From contig CAWGJF010000001.1 of assembly GCA_963822905.1 (NCBI GenBank), positions 682,001 to 746,000 on the forward strand: 64,000 nucleotides of DNA. The letters run 5' to 3'. Numbering within the stretch: the stretch's first letter is position 1; every line of letters begins with the position of its first letter. Made by a program: the position numbers and the translations under genes. This DNA is from CAWGJF01 sp963822905 (lineage in GTDB: Bacteria; Bacteroidota; Ignavibacteria; Ignavibacteriales; Ignavibacteriaceae). Of this stretch, positions 9,544 through 19,400 are shown piece by piece. The notes under the pieces were generated by a model. That model saw nothing but the letters and a program-made list of their open reading frames with translations, made no database searches and had not been told where the DNA came from.

Positions 9544-10104
9544 ATGGAAGAAAAAGAGTTAATCTCTAAAGCTCAAAACGGCGATAAAATAGCCCTCAGT
9601 GAACTTGTAAAACTTTATGAACAGACTGTTTATAACTTTTCTTTCAAGATTTGCAGGGATAGGAATAAAGCTGAACATATAATGCAGGAAACTTTTTATA
9701 GTATGATAAAATCCCTGCATCAATTTGACGGAAATTCTAAACTTTCGACCTGGCTTTATAGGATTGTTTCAAATCATTGTCTTATGCTTGCCAGGAAATT
9801 AAAGAACAAAAGTTTTGTTCCGTTAGAAAATGATAATGATTTATACGAAGATAAATACACTGCTGATTGGAGCAAGATTCCATATAAAGATACTGAAAAC
9901 CAGGAATTAAAGAACATACTTGATGAAGCAATTCAAAAATTATCACCGGAATACAGGATGGTTTTTCTTTTAAGAGATGTTGAAGGGCTTTCAACAGAAG
10001 AAACTGCAAAAACCGCTGAGCTGTCTGTGCCAGCTGTTAAATCCAGGCTTCATCGGGCAAGAGCATTTTTAAGAAAAGAAATTAATGAGGCATTCAGCAG
10101 ATGA
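9544..10104 (+). CDS. ECF-type RNA polymerase sigma factor
   Basis: 186-residue sigma-70-family factor of the extracytoplasmic-function class: region 2 at about residues 20-85 (ICRDRNKAEHIMQETFYSM, then KLSTWLYRIVSN) and region 4 at about 125-180 (LSPEYRMVFLLRDVEGLS, SVPAVKSRLHRARAFLRK, the helix-turn-helix that reads the -35 element). There is no region 3 and no long N-terminal extension. Its stop overlaps the next gene, a small zinc-binding protein that is probably its anti-sigma factor, so the two are translationally coupled. Confidence 0.92.
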   Translation: MEEKELISKAQNGDKIALSELVKLYEQTVYNFSFKICRDRNKAEHIMQETFYSMIKSLHQFDGNSKLSTWLYRIVSNHCLMLARKLKNKSFVPLENDNDLYEDKYTADWSKIPYKDTENQELKNILDEAIQKLSPEYRMVFLLRDVEGLSTEETAKTAELSVPAVKSRLHRARAFLRKEINEAFSR

Positions 10105-10334
10105 GTGAAAAAGTAAACTGTAAGGAAGTTATGCAGTACATCTGTGAAAGTTTAGGTGAAGATTTAAACTCGGATAAATGTGTTGAAATTAAAAAACATA
10201 TAAATGAATGCACAGGATGTTCAAACTATTTTAAAACGGTGGAAATAACCATTGACTGTTATCGCAAGTACAATGTTGAAATTCCAAAAGATGCTCATTC
10301 AAGATTAATGAAATTTTTAAATCTTGATGAATAA
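10101..10334 (+). CDS. Small zinc-binding putative anti-sigma factor
   Basis: 77 residues. It overlaps the upstream ECF sigma gene by 4 bases (ATGA), the usual coupling for sigma/anti-sigma pairs. The sequence has H33-x3-C37-x2-C40 (KKHINECTGC), the core of the ZAS zinc-binding anti-sigma domain, preceded by Cys27. No transmembrane segment follows, so it would act in the cytoplasm as a soluble sensor. Role is inferred from motif and context; direct binding is not shown. Confidence 0.75.
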   Translation: MSEKVNCKEVMQYICESLGEDLNSDKCVEIKKHINECTGCSNYFKTVEITIDCYRKYNVEIPKDAHSRLMKFLNLDE

Positions 10335-10355
10335 AATTTAATCAGAGGAGATCAA

Positions 10356-10610
10356 ATGCCAATATTTGAATATAAATGTGAGAAATGTGAAACCCGGTTT
10401 GAAGTTTTACACAAAACCCAGAACAATGAAAACGAAATAACCTGTCCGAAATGTAATTCAGTTGAAAACAAAAAACTTTTCTCAGCCTTTAGTGCTTCAG
10501 TATCCGGATCTTCAAGTTATAGTTCCGAAGGTTGTTCCGATGGTTCTTGCGGTGTTGGTGAATCCGCCGGCTCAGGTGGTTGTTCTTCGGGTTTTTGCGG
10601 ATTAAATTAA
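10356..10610 (+). CDS. FmdB-type zinc ribbon protein
   Basis: 84 residues. The N-terminal half is a single zinc ribbon (MPIFEYKCEKCETRFEV ... CPKC) of the FmdB/CxxC regulatory family; cysteines at positions 8, 11, 31 and 34 would bind zinc. The C-terminal half is a low-complexity tail rich in Gly, Ser and Cys with further SCG/GFCG elements. A good ribosome site, AGAGGAG, precedes the ATG. It follows the ECF sigma/anti-sigma pair in the same direction with a 21-base gap. The function of the family is not well defined. Confidence 0.85.
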   Translation: MPIFEYKCEKCETRFEVLHKTQNNENEITCPKCNSVENKKLFSAFSASVSGSSSYSSEGCSDGSCGVGESAGSGGCSSGFCGLN

Positions 10611-10628
10611 TTATTATATTACTTACAA

Positions 10629-11003
10629 ATGAAATTTTTAATTATAAATATTATCCTTTTGATTATGTACGTGAACAGTTTTGCTCAAAATGATGAATCA
10701 ACATTAAGTGTCTCTGATCTTAAAGAAAAAATGAAGTCAGATTCAACTTTAATTATACTGGATGTTAGAACACCTGAAGAGTTGGTTGGCCCACTAGGCA
10801 AACTTGACAAAGTAATTAACATTCCTGTCCAGGAATTAGAAAAAAGAGTCGATGAGCTTGATGCTTATAAAAATAGAGAAATTGCAGTTATATGCAGAAC
10901 TGGTCACAGATCACATATTGCTACTATGTTTTTAATGCAGCATGGATTTAATGCTAAAAATGTTCTTGGAGGAATGGTGGAATACAGGCAGGAATTCAAG
11001 TAA
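10629..11003 (+). CDS. Exported rhodanese-like domain protein
   Basis: 124 residues: signal peptide 1-20 (ends NSFAQ) followed by one rhodanese domain. LDVRTPEELVGP near residue 44 and the active-site loop CRTGHRS near residue 94 are both present, so the catalytic Cys is intact. Family members transfer sulfane sulfur to thiophilic acceptors. This one should act in the periplasm. It is the fourth gene in line after the ECF sigma factor, 18 bases after the FmdB-like gene, and may share its transcript. Confidence 0.88.
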   Translation: MKFLIINIILLIMYVNSFAQNDESTLSVSDLKEKMKSDSTLIILDVRTPEELVGPLGKLDKVINIPVQELEKRVDELDAYKNREIAVICRTGHRSHIATMFLMQHGFNAKNVLGGMVEYRQEFK

Positions 11004-11114
11004 TAGACTGAAAGATTTTTAGTATTTAATCAGTTCACCTCAATTATCTCATCATATATTTCTTTACTAAATTCAATTCGAATTAATTCATACCTTTTAT
11101 AAATTAAGTTAAAA

Positions 11115-13010
11115 ATGAAAAAAAGAATACCTGTATTTTTTTTAATAACATTTTCTTTTTTAATTAATTTTTATTCATCGGCCCAAGAGAAAAGTATGGT
11201 TAAAAACAGTTCTACTAAAAATTCTTTTGAATCTAAAAAAGTATCAGTTCCTGAATGGGCAAAAAGGGTAGTTTGGTACCAGATATTTCCTGAAAGATTT
11301 CGTAACGGTGATAAATCGAATGACCCTACTTTAGAAACTCTTGCTGGAAGTTATCCAAATGACATTACTTCACCATGGCAAGTTCATCCCTGGAATTCTG
11401 ACTGGTACAAACTTCAGGATTATGAAAAGAAGAATGGAAAAGATATTTGGTACAATATTCAGCGAAGAAGATATGGTGGTGATTTGCAAGGAATAATTGA
11501 AAAGCTTGATTTCCTTAAAGACCTTGGAATAGGGGCAATTTATCTTAATCCGGTTTTTGAGGCTCCCTCTTCTCACAAATATGATGCTGCAACATATCAT
11601 CATATTGATCCGAATTTCGGACCCGAACCAGGTGAAGACAGATTATTAATGCAAAAAGAAAATCCCGGAGATTCTGAAACCTGGGTTTGGACATCTGCAG
11701 ATAAATTATTTTTAAGATTGATTAACGAAACGCATAACCGTGGAATAAAAATAATAATTGACGGTGTGTTTAATCATATGGGAATTAATAGCTGGGCTTT
11801 CAGAGATGTTGTTAAAAACCAAGAACAATCAAAATACAAAGATTGGTTTTCCATAAAATCATTTAAGGATTCGGCGAAAGGAACTGAGTTTAAATATGAG
11901 GGATGGTTTGATGTGAAAGAGTTACCGGAATTAAAAGAAGATGAAAACGGAATAGTTAAAGGTCCCAGGGAATATATTTTTAATATTACTCATAGATGGA
12001 TGGATCCGGATGGAGACGGTAATCCTTCAGACGGAATTGATGGTTGGAGACTTGATGTAGCATATTGTATTCAACATTCATTCTGGAATGACTGGAGAAA
12101 ACTTGTAAAGTCAATTAATCCGGAAGCATATCTTACCGCAGAAGTTATCGATAGTATTGATGTGATTAAACCTTACCTGCTGGGTGATGAATTTGACGCA
12201 GTGATGAATTACAATTTCTATTTTGCATGCTCTGAATTCTTTGTTGATGATACTGCAGCGATCTCGGTTTCAAAATTTGATTCATTGCTTCAACAGTTAA
12301 GGGACGGATTTGATAATGAAATAAATTTTGTACAGCAAAATCTTTTAGGAAGCCACGATACTCAAAGGATAGTTTCTCAAATTGTAAACCGGGATAAATA
12401 TAAAATAAGAGATTGGGGAAAATCATTCAACCTGACAAAAGGCTCAAATACTAATTATAGAACTCGTGAGCCAACAGAAGATGATTATAACAGATTAAAG
12501 CTGATGTTGATTTTTCAACTGACTTACATCGGAGCTCCATATATTTATTATGGCGATGAGGTTGGAATGTGGGGTGCAAACGATCCTGATTGCAGAAAGC
12601 CAATGGTTTGGGATGACATTGAATATGAACCTGAAGAAACATTCCCAGATCAGGAAAGATTTAGACCTGCAGATAGTGTAATAATTAATAAAGAACTTTT
12701 CCAGTTTTATAAAAAACTGATTCAAATAAGAAACGAACACGAAGAACTCCAGGTTGGAAATTTTAAATCAATATTTATTGATGATGATTCAGGGATATAT
12801 GTTTATTCCAGAACACTTGGAGAAAAAGAAATTATTGTTGCAATTAATAAGGGGGATAATACACAAACGATTAACCTTAAAACTAACCATCGGGAATATT
12901 ATAAAGATCTGCTGAATGAATCTCCAATCATTGAGGTTAAAAACAACCTGTTGGAGTTCAAGGTTCCGGCAAAGTGGGGGAAAATATTATTAAAAGATTA
13001 TTACAAATAA
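11115..13010 (+). CDS. Exported GH13 alpha-glucanase (cyclomaltodextrinase/neopullulanase-like)
   Basis: 631-residue alpha-amylase-superfamily enzyme that should cleave alpha-glucans or maltodextrins in the periplasm or outside the cell. There is a signal peptide (about 1-23) and the (beta/alpha)8 barrel begins VVWYQIFPERF. All conserved regions are visible: DGVFNHMG (region I), GWRLDVAY with nucleophile Asp314, TAEVID with acid/base Glu343, and GSHDTQR with His414 and transition-state stabiliser Asp415. A C-terminal beta domain follows. A related enzyme lies at 41946-43760. It precedes the TonB receptor locus by about 600 bases, consistent with alpha-glucan use. Exact specificity cannot be read from the sequence. 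Confidence 0.88.
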   Translation: MKKRIPVFFLITFSFLINFYSSAQEKSMVKNSSTKNSFESKKVSVPEWAKRVVWYQIFPERFRNGDKSNDPTLETLAGSYPNDITSPWQVHPWNSDWYKLQDYEKKNGKDIWYNIQRRRYGGDLQGIIEKLDFLKDLGIGAIYLNPVFEAPSSHKYDAATYHHIDPNFGPEPGEDRLLMQKENPGDSETWVWTSADKLFLRLINETHNRGIKIIIDGVFNHMGINSWAFRDVVKNQEQSKYKDWFSIKSFKDSAKGTEFKYEGWFDVKELPELKEDENGIVKGPREYIFNITHRWMDPDGDGNPSDGIDGWRLDVAYCIQHSFWNDWRKLVKSINPEAYLTAEVIDSIDVIKPYLLGDEFDAVMNYNFYFACSEFFVDDTAAISVSKFDSLLQQLRDGFDNEINFVQQNLLGSHDTQRIVSQIVNRDKYKIRDWGKSFNLTKGSNTNYRTREPTEDDYNRLKLMLIFQLTYIGAPYIYYGDEVGMWGANDPDCRKPMVWDDIEYEPEETFPDQERFRPADSVIINKELFQFYKKLIQIRNEHEELQVGNFKSIFIDDDSGIYVYSRTLGEKEIIVAINKGDNTQTINLKTNHREYYKDLLNESPIIEVKNNLLEFKVPAKWGKILLKDYYK

Positions 13011-13623
13011 AATTAAAATCCTTAAAGGCCAACCTAAATTATTTAGGTGTGCAATAACAAATATTGTGCGAAGAAATATCTGCCCCGGGTAATTGTATAT
13101 TAAAAATCTTTTCATAAATTCGGAATTCAGAATGCAGGAGATATTTAAAACATCCTAAAAATATGTTTATTTACTTCTGTAACTTTACAGAGGGCAAGCC
13201 AAATAAATAAATCAGGATTTCAAAACAAAAATTGTTTTGAGAAATTATTAACAAAGTTTAATCAGAGAAAGAAGTCTTTATAGAAAAATTGATACAACAT
13301 TCCTAAATGTCAATTTATCTAAATTCCAAATAAGCCTTCATTATTCTGATAAGAAATTTTTTCATTGAAGCGTATAGTATTGTAAATTTTATTTTGAATA
13401 ATATTTCAATGAATTCTAATCTTCATATTCTAATAAAATTCAGTCAAAGAAAATCTATTTCTAATTCGGTCATCTTATCAGAAATTCAAATAGCAATTAT
13501 CGGGTTTAATATAATTTTAAAGACAAATGATGATAATCGGTTGATTCGAAGAATTGTCAGGTGAAAAATAAAAATCATATTAGAAATTCATAGCTCTCAA
13601 GAGATTGTAAAAAGGAGTTATTT
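13011..13623. other. 613-base gene-free leader upstream of the TonB receptor gene
   Basis: I see no credible ORF. Short inverted repeats are present: ACCTAAA/TTTAGGT with a 3-base loop at about 13032-13048, which could end the GH13 transcript though no T-run follows; CTGTAA/TTACAG near 13187-13200; and CAAAAC/GTTTTG near 13221-13239. AAGGAG lies about 8 bases before the ATG at 13624. A 19-base sequence at 13426-13444 also occurs at 1696-1714. Confidence 0.5.
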
Positions 13624-16419
13624 ATGAAAATATTTTTTCGATTGAGTCTAATTTTATTTTTTATAATAGCACATTTTTCTTTTGCCGGAACAACAGGAAG
13701 ACTTGCCGGAAGGGTGACAGATTCTGGGAGTGGAGAACCTCTACCATTTGTGAATGTTGTTATTATGGGAACCACACTGGGAGCTGCCTCGGATATAGAT
13801 GGATACTATTCTATAATTAACATTCCACCGGGCGTTTATAACGTAAAGGCTTCGGCAATTGGATATAATTCCGTATTAACTAAAAATGTTAAGGTTTCGA
13901 TTGACCTGACCACAACTATTGACTTCCAGCTTTCTGAGGCCACTTTAGAGTTGGGAGAAGATGTTGTCGTTGTTGCTGAGAAACCATTGGTAAGAATGGA
14001 CCTTACTTCAAGTGCTTCCATTATTGGAGATGATGTTATCTCGCAATTACCGGTTACAGAAATACAGGATGTATTAAAACTTCAAGCGGGAATTGTGATC
14101 TCTCCCGGCGGTCAAATACATATTCGCGGTGGAAGAAGCAACCAGGTCGCTTATCAAATTGACGGGGTTTCCGTTACAGATGTTTATGATGGCAGTAACC
14201 TGGTAAATGTAAATCAAAATGCTGTTCAGGAATTGCAGGTTATCAGCGGGGCTTTCAATGCAGAATATGGTCAGGCGCTTTCAGGTGTAGTCAATCTTGT
14301 TACTAAAGATGGGAGTAATGATTTCAACGGTAACATTCAGGTTTATTCAGGAGATTATCTCTCAACACGTACGGATATTTTTGAAAATATCGATAATGTC
14401 AATCCAGTTGCAATTCGTAATTTTGATGGAAGTTTAAGCGGACCAGTACTTAAAGACAATCTATATTTTTATTTAAATGGGCGATACTATTTTAATTCAG
14501 GTTCTTTGTATGGTCGTAGAGTTTTTTTAATAAGTGATAGAGCAGTGGAAGATCCCAATACCCAACAATTTTTAATTAATAGTCACGGTGACGGATCATA
14601 TGTTTCAATGAATCAGGACGAAAAATTTTATGGACAAGGAAAAGTTTCCTGGCAAGCATTTCAGGGGTTCAAAGTAAGTTATAACTATATACTTGATAAA
14701 AGAAATTATTTTGATTACGATCATCCCAATAAGCTTACACCGGATAATAATTTGCAAAGATTTAACAAATCTTACACCAACATATTTGCTATTAATCATG
14801 CACTTTCTTCCAATACATTTTATACTCTGAATTTAAGTTATTCATTCAAAGATTACCGACAATACTTATTTGAGGATATATATACCGGAAATCCAAACAA
14901 GCCAACAAATTATGAGAATAATTCTACTGTAATTACTCCTCCTTATAGTTTTAATATTGGGGGAACAAACAATAACAGGTTTACAAGGAATACGGGAACT
15001 TATGGAGTTAAATTAGATTGGACTACACAATTAAATCAGGAATTGAATGTGCAGTTTGGTGGAGACTTTAAGAAGAACAGAATCTATCTGAAAAATATTA
15101 ACCTTGTTCCGATGGTAGACGCAAATGGTCAGGTTGTAACTCCATATAATGTTACAATTCCTTCTATTACCACAACCGATTATGATACCTATCTTCACGA
15201 ACCCGTTGAAGCTGCAGCATATGTACAGTCAAAGCTTGAAGCTTTTAATCTCATATTTAATTTGGGAGTAAGGGTGGATTATTTTCAACCTGATGGAGTT
15301 GTATTAGTTGATCCGACAGACCCGAACATTTATAATCCCTTAAAACCAAATAATAGGTTTGATGATACAAACGGAAATGGAGTTCAGGATCAAGGTGAAG
15401 CTACTAAAACAGTCGCTATGCGTGAACAATACTGGTATAAAGATGCAAAGTCTAAACTAAAAATTAGTCCAAGAATAGGACTCGCATTTCCTATTTCTGC
15501 TAATGGTGTAGTTCATTTTTCATATGGACATTTTCTTCAGTTACCGAGATATGAATATCTTTATGAGAATCCTAAATTTAAATTAGGTGTGAATTCCGGT
15601 AATGCAGGTTTGTTTGGAAATGCAGATCTTAACCCTCAAACAACAGTTAAAGGGGAAATAGGGTTACAACAGCAAATAGGTGACGATATGGCAGTTGATG
15701 TAACTATGTTTTTTGAAGACTTTCGGAATTTAACTGGTACACAAACCCGGGATGTTACGGTGTTTGGTGGTGCTCAAACATACAGTCAATATGCAAATTC
15801 TGATTTTGGTTCTTCAAGAGGATTCATCATTAAATTTCAAAAAAGATTTTCAGGTGGGTTAGCTACATATATTGATTACACATACTCAGATACAAAAGGA
15901 AATTCCTCAGATCCCGCAGATGCAAGAAATGCAGTTCTTGGTGGGGCTTTACCAGAAACATTTATCGCACCATTGAATTGGGACCAAACCCACACACTGA
16001 ATATTTCTATTGCATATTCTGTACCAAAAGATTGGGGCTTCTCTCTTATTGGAAATGTATTCTCAGGACAGCCATATACCCCGGCAGTAAATAAAAATAC
16101 AAACGTAACTCAAAATGCTTTTCCTAAAAACAGTGATGAAAAGCCAACTATTTTTAATGTAGATCTCCGTGTTTATAAGGATATTGAAATTTCGTCAACT
16201 GTATTAAGTTTTTTTGTTAGGGTATTCAATTTATTCGACTTTAATAATCCTGTTAATGTATATACCGATTCAGGCGATCCTTTCTTTACTTTTGCAAAAC
16301 TTGAAGCTCAAAGAATTAATCCTGTGTTATATAGTAATTCATTAAATGAACTGTATACTGACCCAACTTACTTTTCAGAACCAAGGAGAGTTGAATTAGG
16401 GTTAGCCTTCAACTTTTAA
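13624..16419 (+). CDS. TonB-dependent outer-membrane receptor with carboxypeptidase-regulatory-like domain
   Basis: 931 residues. Signal peptide (1-21), a CarboxypepD_reg/CNA-like beta-sandwich at about 25-105 (GRVTDSGSGEPLPFVNVVI, IPPGVYNVKASAIGY), a plug domain at about 120-225 (DVLKLQAGIV ... IHIRGGRSNQVAYQIDGV) and a 22-strand-type beta barrel ending in an aromatic residue (GLAFNF). The plan is that of SusC/CirA-like importers powered by TonB. The next genes are a large T9SS-type secreted protein and a PorV-like barrel, 16 and 13 bases apart, forming one operon. With exported GH13 upstream and a starch-binding-like protein downstream, an oligosaccharide substrate is plausible but unproven. 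Confidence 0.88.
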   Translation: MKIFFRLSLILFFIIAHFSFAGTTGRLAGRVTDSGSGEPLPFVNVVIMGTTLGAASDIDGYYSIINIPPGVYNVKASAIGYNSVLTKNVKVSIDLTTTIDFQLSEATLELGEDVVVVAEKPLVRMDLTSSASIIGDDVISQLPVTEIQDVLKLQAGIVISPGGQIHIRGGRSNQVAYQIDGVSVTDVYDGSNLVNVNQNAVQELQVISGAFNAEYGQALSGVVNLVTKDGSNDFNGNIQVYSGDYLSTRTDIFENIDNVNPVAIRNFDGSLSGPVLKDNLYFYLNGRYYFNSGSLYGRRVFLISDRAVEDPNTQQFLINSHGDGSYVSMNQDEKFYGQGKVSWQAFQGFKVSYNYILDKRNYFDYDHPNKLTPDNNLQRFNKSYTNIFAINHALSSNTFYTLNLSYSFKDYRQYLFEDIYTGNPNKPTNYENNSTVITPPYSFNIGGTNNNRFTRNTGTYGVKLDWTTQLNQELNVQFGGDFKKNRIYLKNINLVPMVDANGQVVTPYNVTIPSITTTDYDTYLHEPVEAAAYVQSKLEAFNLIFNLGVRVDYFQPDGVVLVDPTDPNIYNPLKPNNRFDDTNGNGVQDQGEATKTVAMREQYWYKDAKSKLKISPRIGLAFPISANGVVHFSYGHFLQLPRYEYLYENPKFKLGVNSGNAGLFGNADLNPQTTVKGEIGLQQQIGDDMAVDVTMFFEDFRNLTGTQTRDVTVFGGAQTYSQYANSDFGSSRGFIIKFQKRFSGGLATYIDYTYSDTKGNSSDPADARNAVLGGALPETFIAPLNWDQTHTLNISIAYSVPKDWGFSLIGNVFSGQPYTPAVNKNTNVTQNAFPKNSDEKPTIFNVDLRVYKDIEISSTVLSFFVRVFNLFDFNNPVNVYTDSGDPFFTFAKLEAQRINPVLYSNSLNELYTDPTYFSEPRRVELGLAFNF

Positions 16420-16435
16420 TATAGATAAGGTAATT

Positions 16436-19400
16436 ATGAAGAATTTATTTATAATCTTAATATTGCTTGCTTCGATAAGTCTTTTCGGCCAACATGGTGA
16501 TCCGAGTCTACTTACTATTGGTTATCACACTGGTAACAGGGCAGCTATAAGTTTTTATAATGATGGGCAGATAGCAGGGGCAAATACAGGCGTAGATATT
16601 CGCGGAGAATGGCCTCTGGGTTCTGGTGAAAATTATATTGGAGATTGTATTCCTTTAATAGGTGTTGAATTTATTAATAATCGTAACAATAATGATACTT
16701 TACAATCAGTTGTTATTTCAAGAGGACCGCGAAATGGTCAATTTAATGAAAGGAGTCCAATTGATGGGCACTTCTGGGGATGGAACCCTGTCCCGGGTTT
16801 TAGAAACCCAAATTATCCATCAGTTGCAATGAGTCATCTTCCAAAATCCTGGCCAATTGAAGGATGGAATGATCCCGTTGCGAAATTCTGGAAAGATGAA
16901 AATGGGGTTACACAATGGTTTGGATATTTTGGGAGAGGAATACAAAATGCAGATCAGGAATCTTTTTTCGAAGCTGACGATCAGAGTGATGATGAATTCA
17001 ATGCAAATTTTAAACCTGATAGCACTGATTTAACCCGTAATGGAATGGCTCTTCGAATGAGGCAAAGAGGTTTTCAGTGGTCAAGCTTTCTTGCCGAAGA
17101 TGCAATCTTCTGGTTATATGAAATCCACAATGACGGCACAACGGTTTATCATAAAGCAGATTTTGGAACAGTAGTTGGAACACTTGCAGGAGGAGATGGC
17201 GACAGTGGTGATGATCTTGGATATTTTGATGTTAAAGACTGGATTACATATTCCTGGGATAGTGACGGAATCGGGAATAAAGGACAGAAAGTTGGTTATG
17301 TAGGCTATGCATTTCTTGAATCTCCTGGAAACCCATTCGATGGAATTGACAATGATAATGATGATTCATTATCCATTTCTGCTCCTAAATTTGTTCTTTC
17401 TGATTTTGACCCGATAGTTTATAATGCCGGAGATCAGGTTGTTTTGATAACTGATACAACTGATTCCGAAGGATTAAGAATTTATAAACGAACACTACAT
17501 ACAGTAAAATCAACAACTGATACCATATACTCACTAGGTGTGAGATTTATTATTGAGCCCGGGGTTACATCATTTAGAGAAGGAAATGCAACCCAGCAAG
17601 TAGTTAATGGTCAGATAGTTTATATTCCTGATCCTTCAGCAAATGATGCGATTGATAATGATCTGGATGGTCTTGTAGACGAAAATGAAGCTACTCATTA
17701 CTTGACAAGAATTAACAGAAACCCTCCTTTAGAAGGTTTACGTTATAAAAATTATGTTACAGGTGAAGGAGTAAATGATTTAATGATCGACGAGAGACGG
17801 GATAACAATATTGATGAAGATGGTGATTGGGATCCTCAGTCTGATGATGTTGGGCAGGATGGGTTAGGTCCTGAGGATGATAACTATCCTGGTCCTGACC
17901 TTGGAGAAGGAGATGGAATTCCTACCCAGGGAGAGCCTAATTTTGGAATAACTGACCCTGATGAATCCGATCAAATAGGATTAACAAATTTCAATTTTTT
18001 TGAACTTTCTGCTGCACCGGATTTGAGTATTGACTCATCTCTTTGGAGAAGGATGACACCGGGAAGATTTGATGTTGTTCCACCAACTCCTCAGGACGGT
18101 GATTTTATATATAGCTCAGGATATTTTCCTCTCTTCCCTGGAGTACCTGAAAGATTTTCGGTCTCACTTTTGTTTGGAGAGGATTATCATGATATTCTAA
18201 AGAATAAGAAGATAGTTCAGCAAATTTATAATGCAGGATATGCTTTTCCTAAAGCTCCTATCAAACCCAAAATTACTATTACGCAGGATGATGGAAAGGT
18301 TGTTATATATTGGGATGGTGATGAAACTGAAAATTCAAGGGATTTCGTTTCCAAGCAGAAGGATTTCGAAGGATATAAAATTTACAGGTCTACTGATGCA
18401 AATTTCAGAGATTCCCGGACGATTACAAATGCCTTGGGGGTCTTGTCTTTTGATAAGCCAATCGCTCAATATGATCTTAATGATTCCTATAGTGGTTTCT
18501 TTTTCCCGAGTGCAGAATTACTTGATGCATATGGTGGAACAACCGTTTATCTTGGTGATGATACCGGCATTATTAACAGGTTTGTTGATTCGACAGTGAT
18601 TCCCGGGATAACATATTACTATGCTGTATGTGCCTACGACCGTGGAGATGGGACTCCGGACATTTTTCCTGAAGAAAACTCCAAATTCATTTTCCGTTCG
18701 AATACTGGACAGATTATTCTTGACGACAACACTGCATATATAACTCCTGGCAGAAGACCTGCTGGTTATTCAAATGCTATGCTTGATATCCTGGAAAAGT
18801 CTGAAATTTTTTTTGGCACTGGTGATGCTGCAATTGAAGTGATAGATGAATCTAAAATAAAAAATGGTTTTAATTACCAGATTGTTTTCCAGGACACGGG
18901 TCTAACTGATCTTACTGCAAACTGGTCGCTGCTTGATTTACAAACGCCTGATACGGTTTATGTCCCGCTGGCAAATCAGTTCTACATTGTTAATCCTAAC
19001 GATTCAATTCCATTACCAAATGGTACTGATACTATTACAGTAAATGGGATAAAAACTGCTGCTTCAGGTGAGTATTATAAAGCCGACTATCAGGTACTGG
19101 TTGATAAATCCGATCTTTTCGCCGGTGAGACACCTACACGACAAGGGTTTAGAATACAGCTATATAATGATCCTATAAAAATAGATACAGCTTATTTTGC
19201 GAACATACCATCTGACCCAGCTCCGACTTTTGAAGCATTCAGATTTGTTGCAAATAATCCAAAATACAATGGATATGCTATTCCTAATGACTATGTAATT
19301 GAGTTTTATGATACAGTAGTTGACACATCGGTAGCTGATACTGTTGGTACAGGTCAGAGCAATATTGTTCCGCCTCATGAGGTCACTTTCAAAGTTAAGA

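Noticed and set aside
13490..13530. A minus-strand CCCGATAA as a third sigma28 site
   Set aside because: There is no TAAA 15 bases upstream, and it would read toward the end of the GH13 gene.
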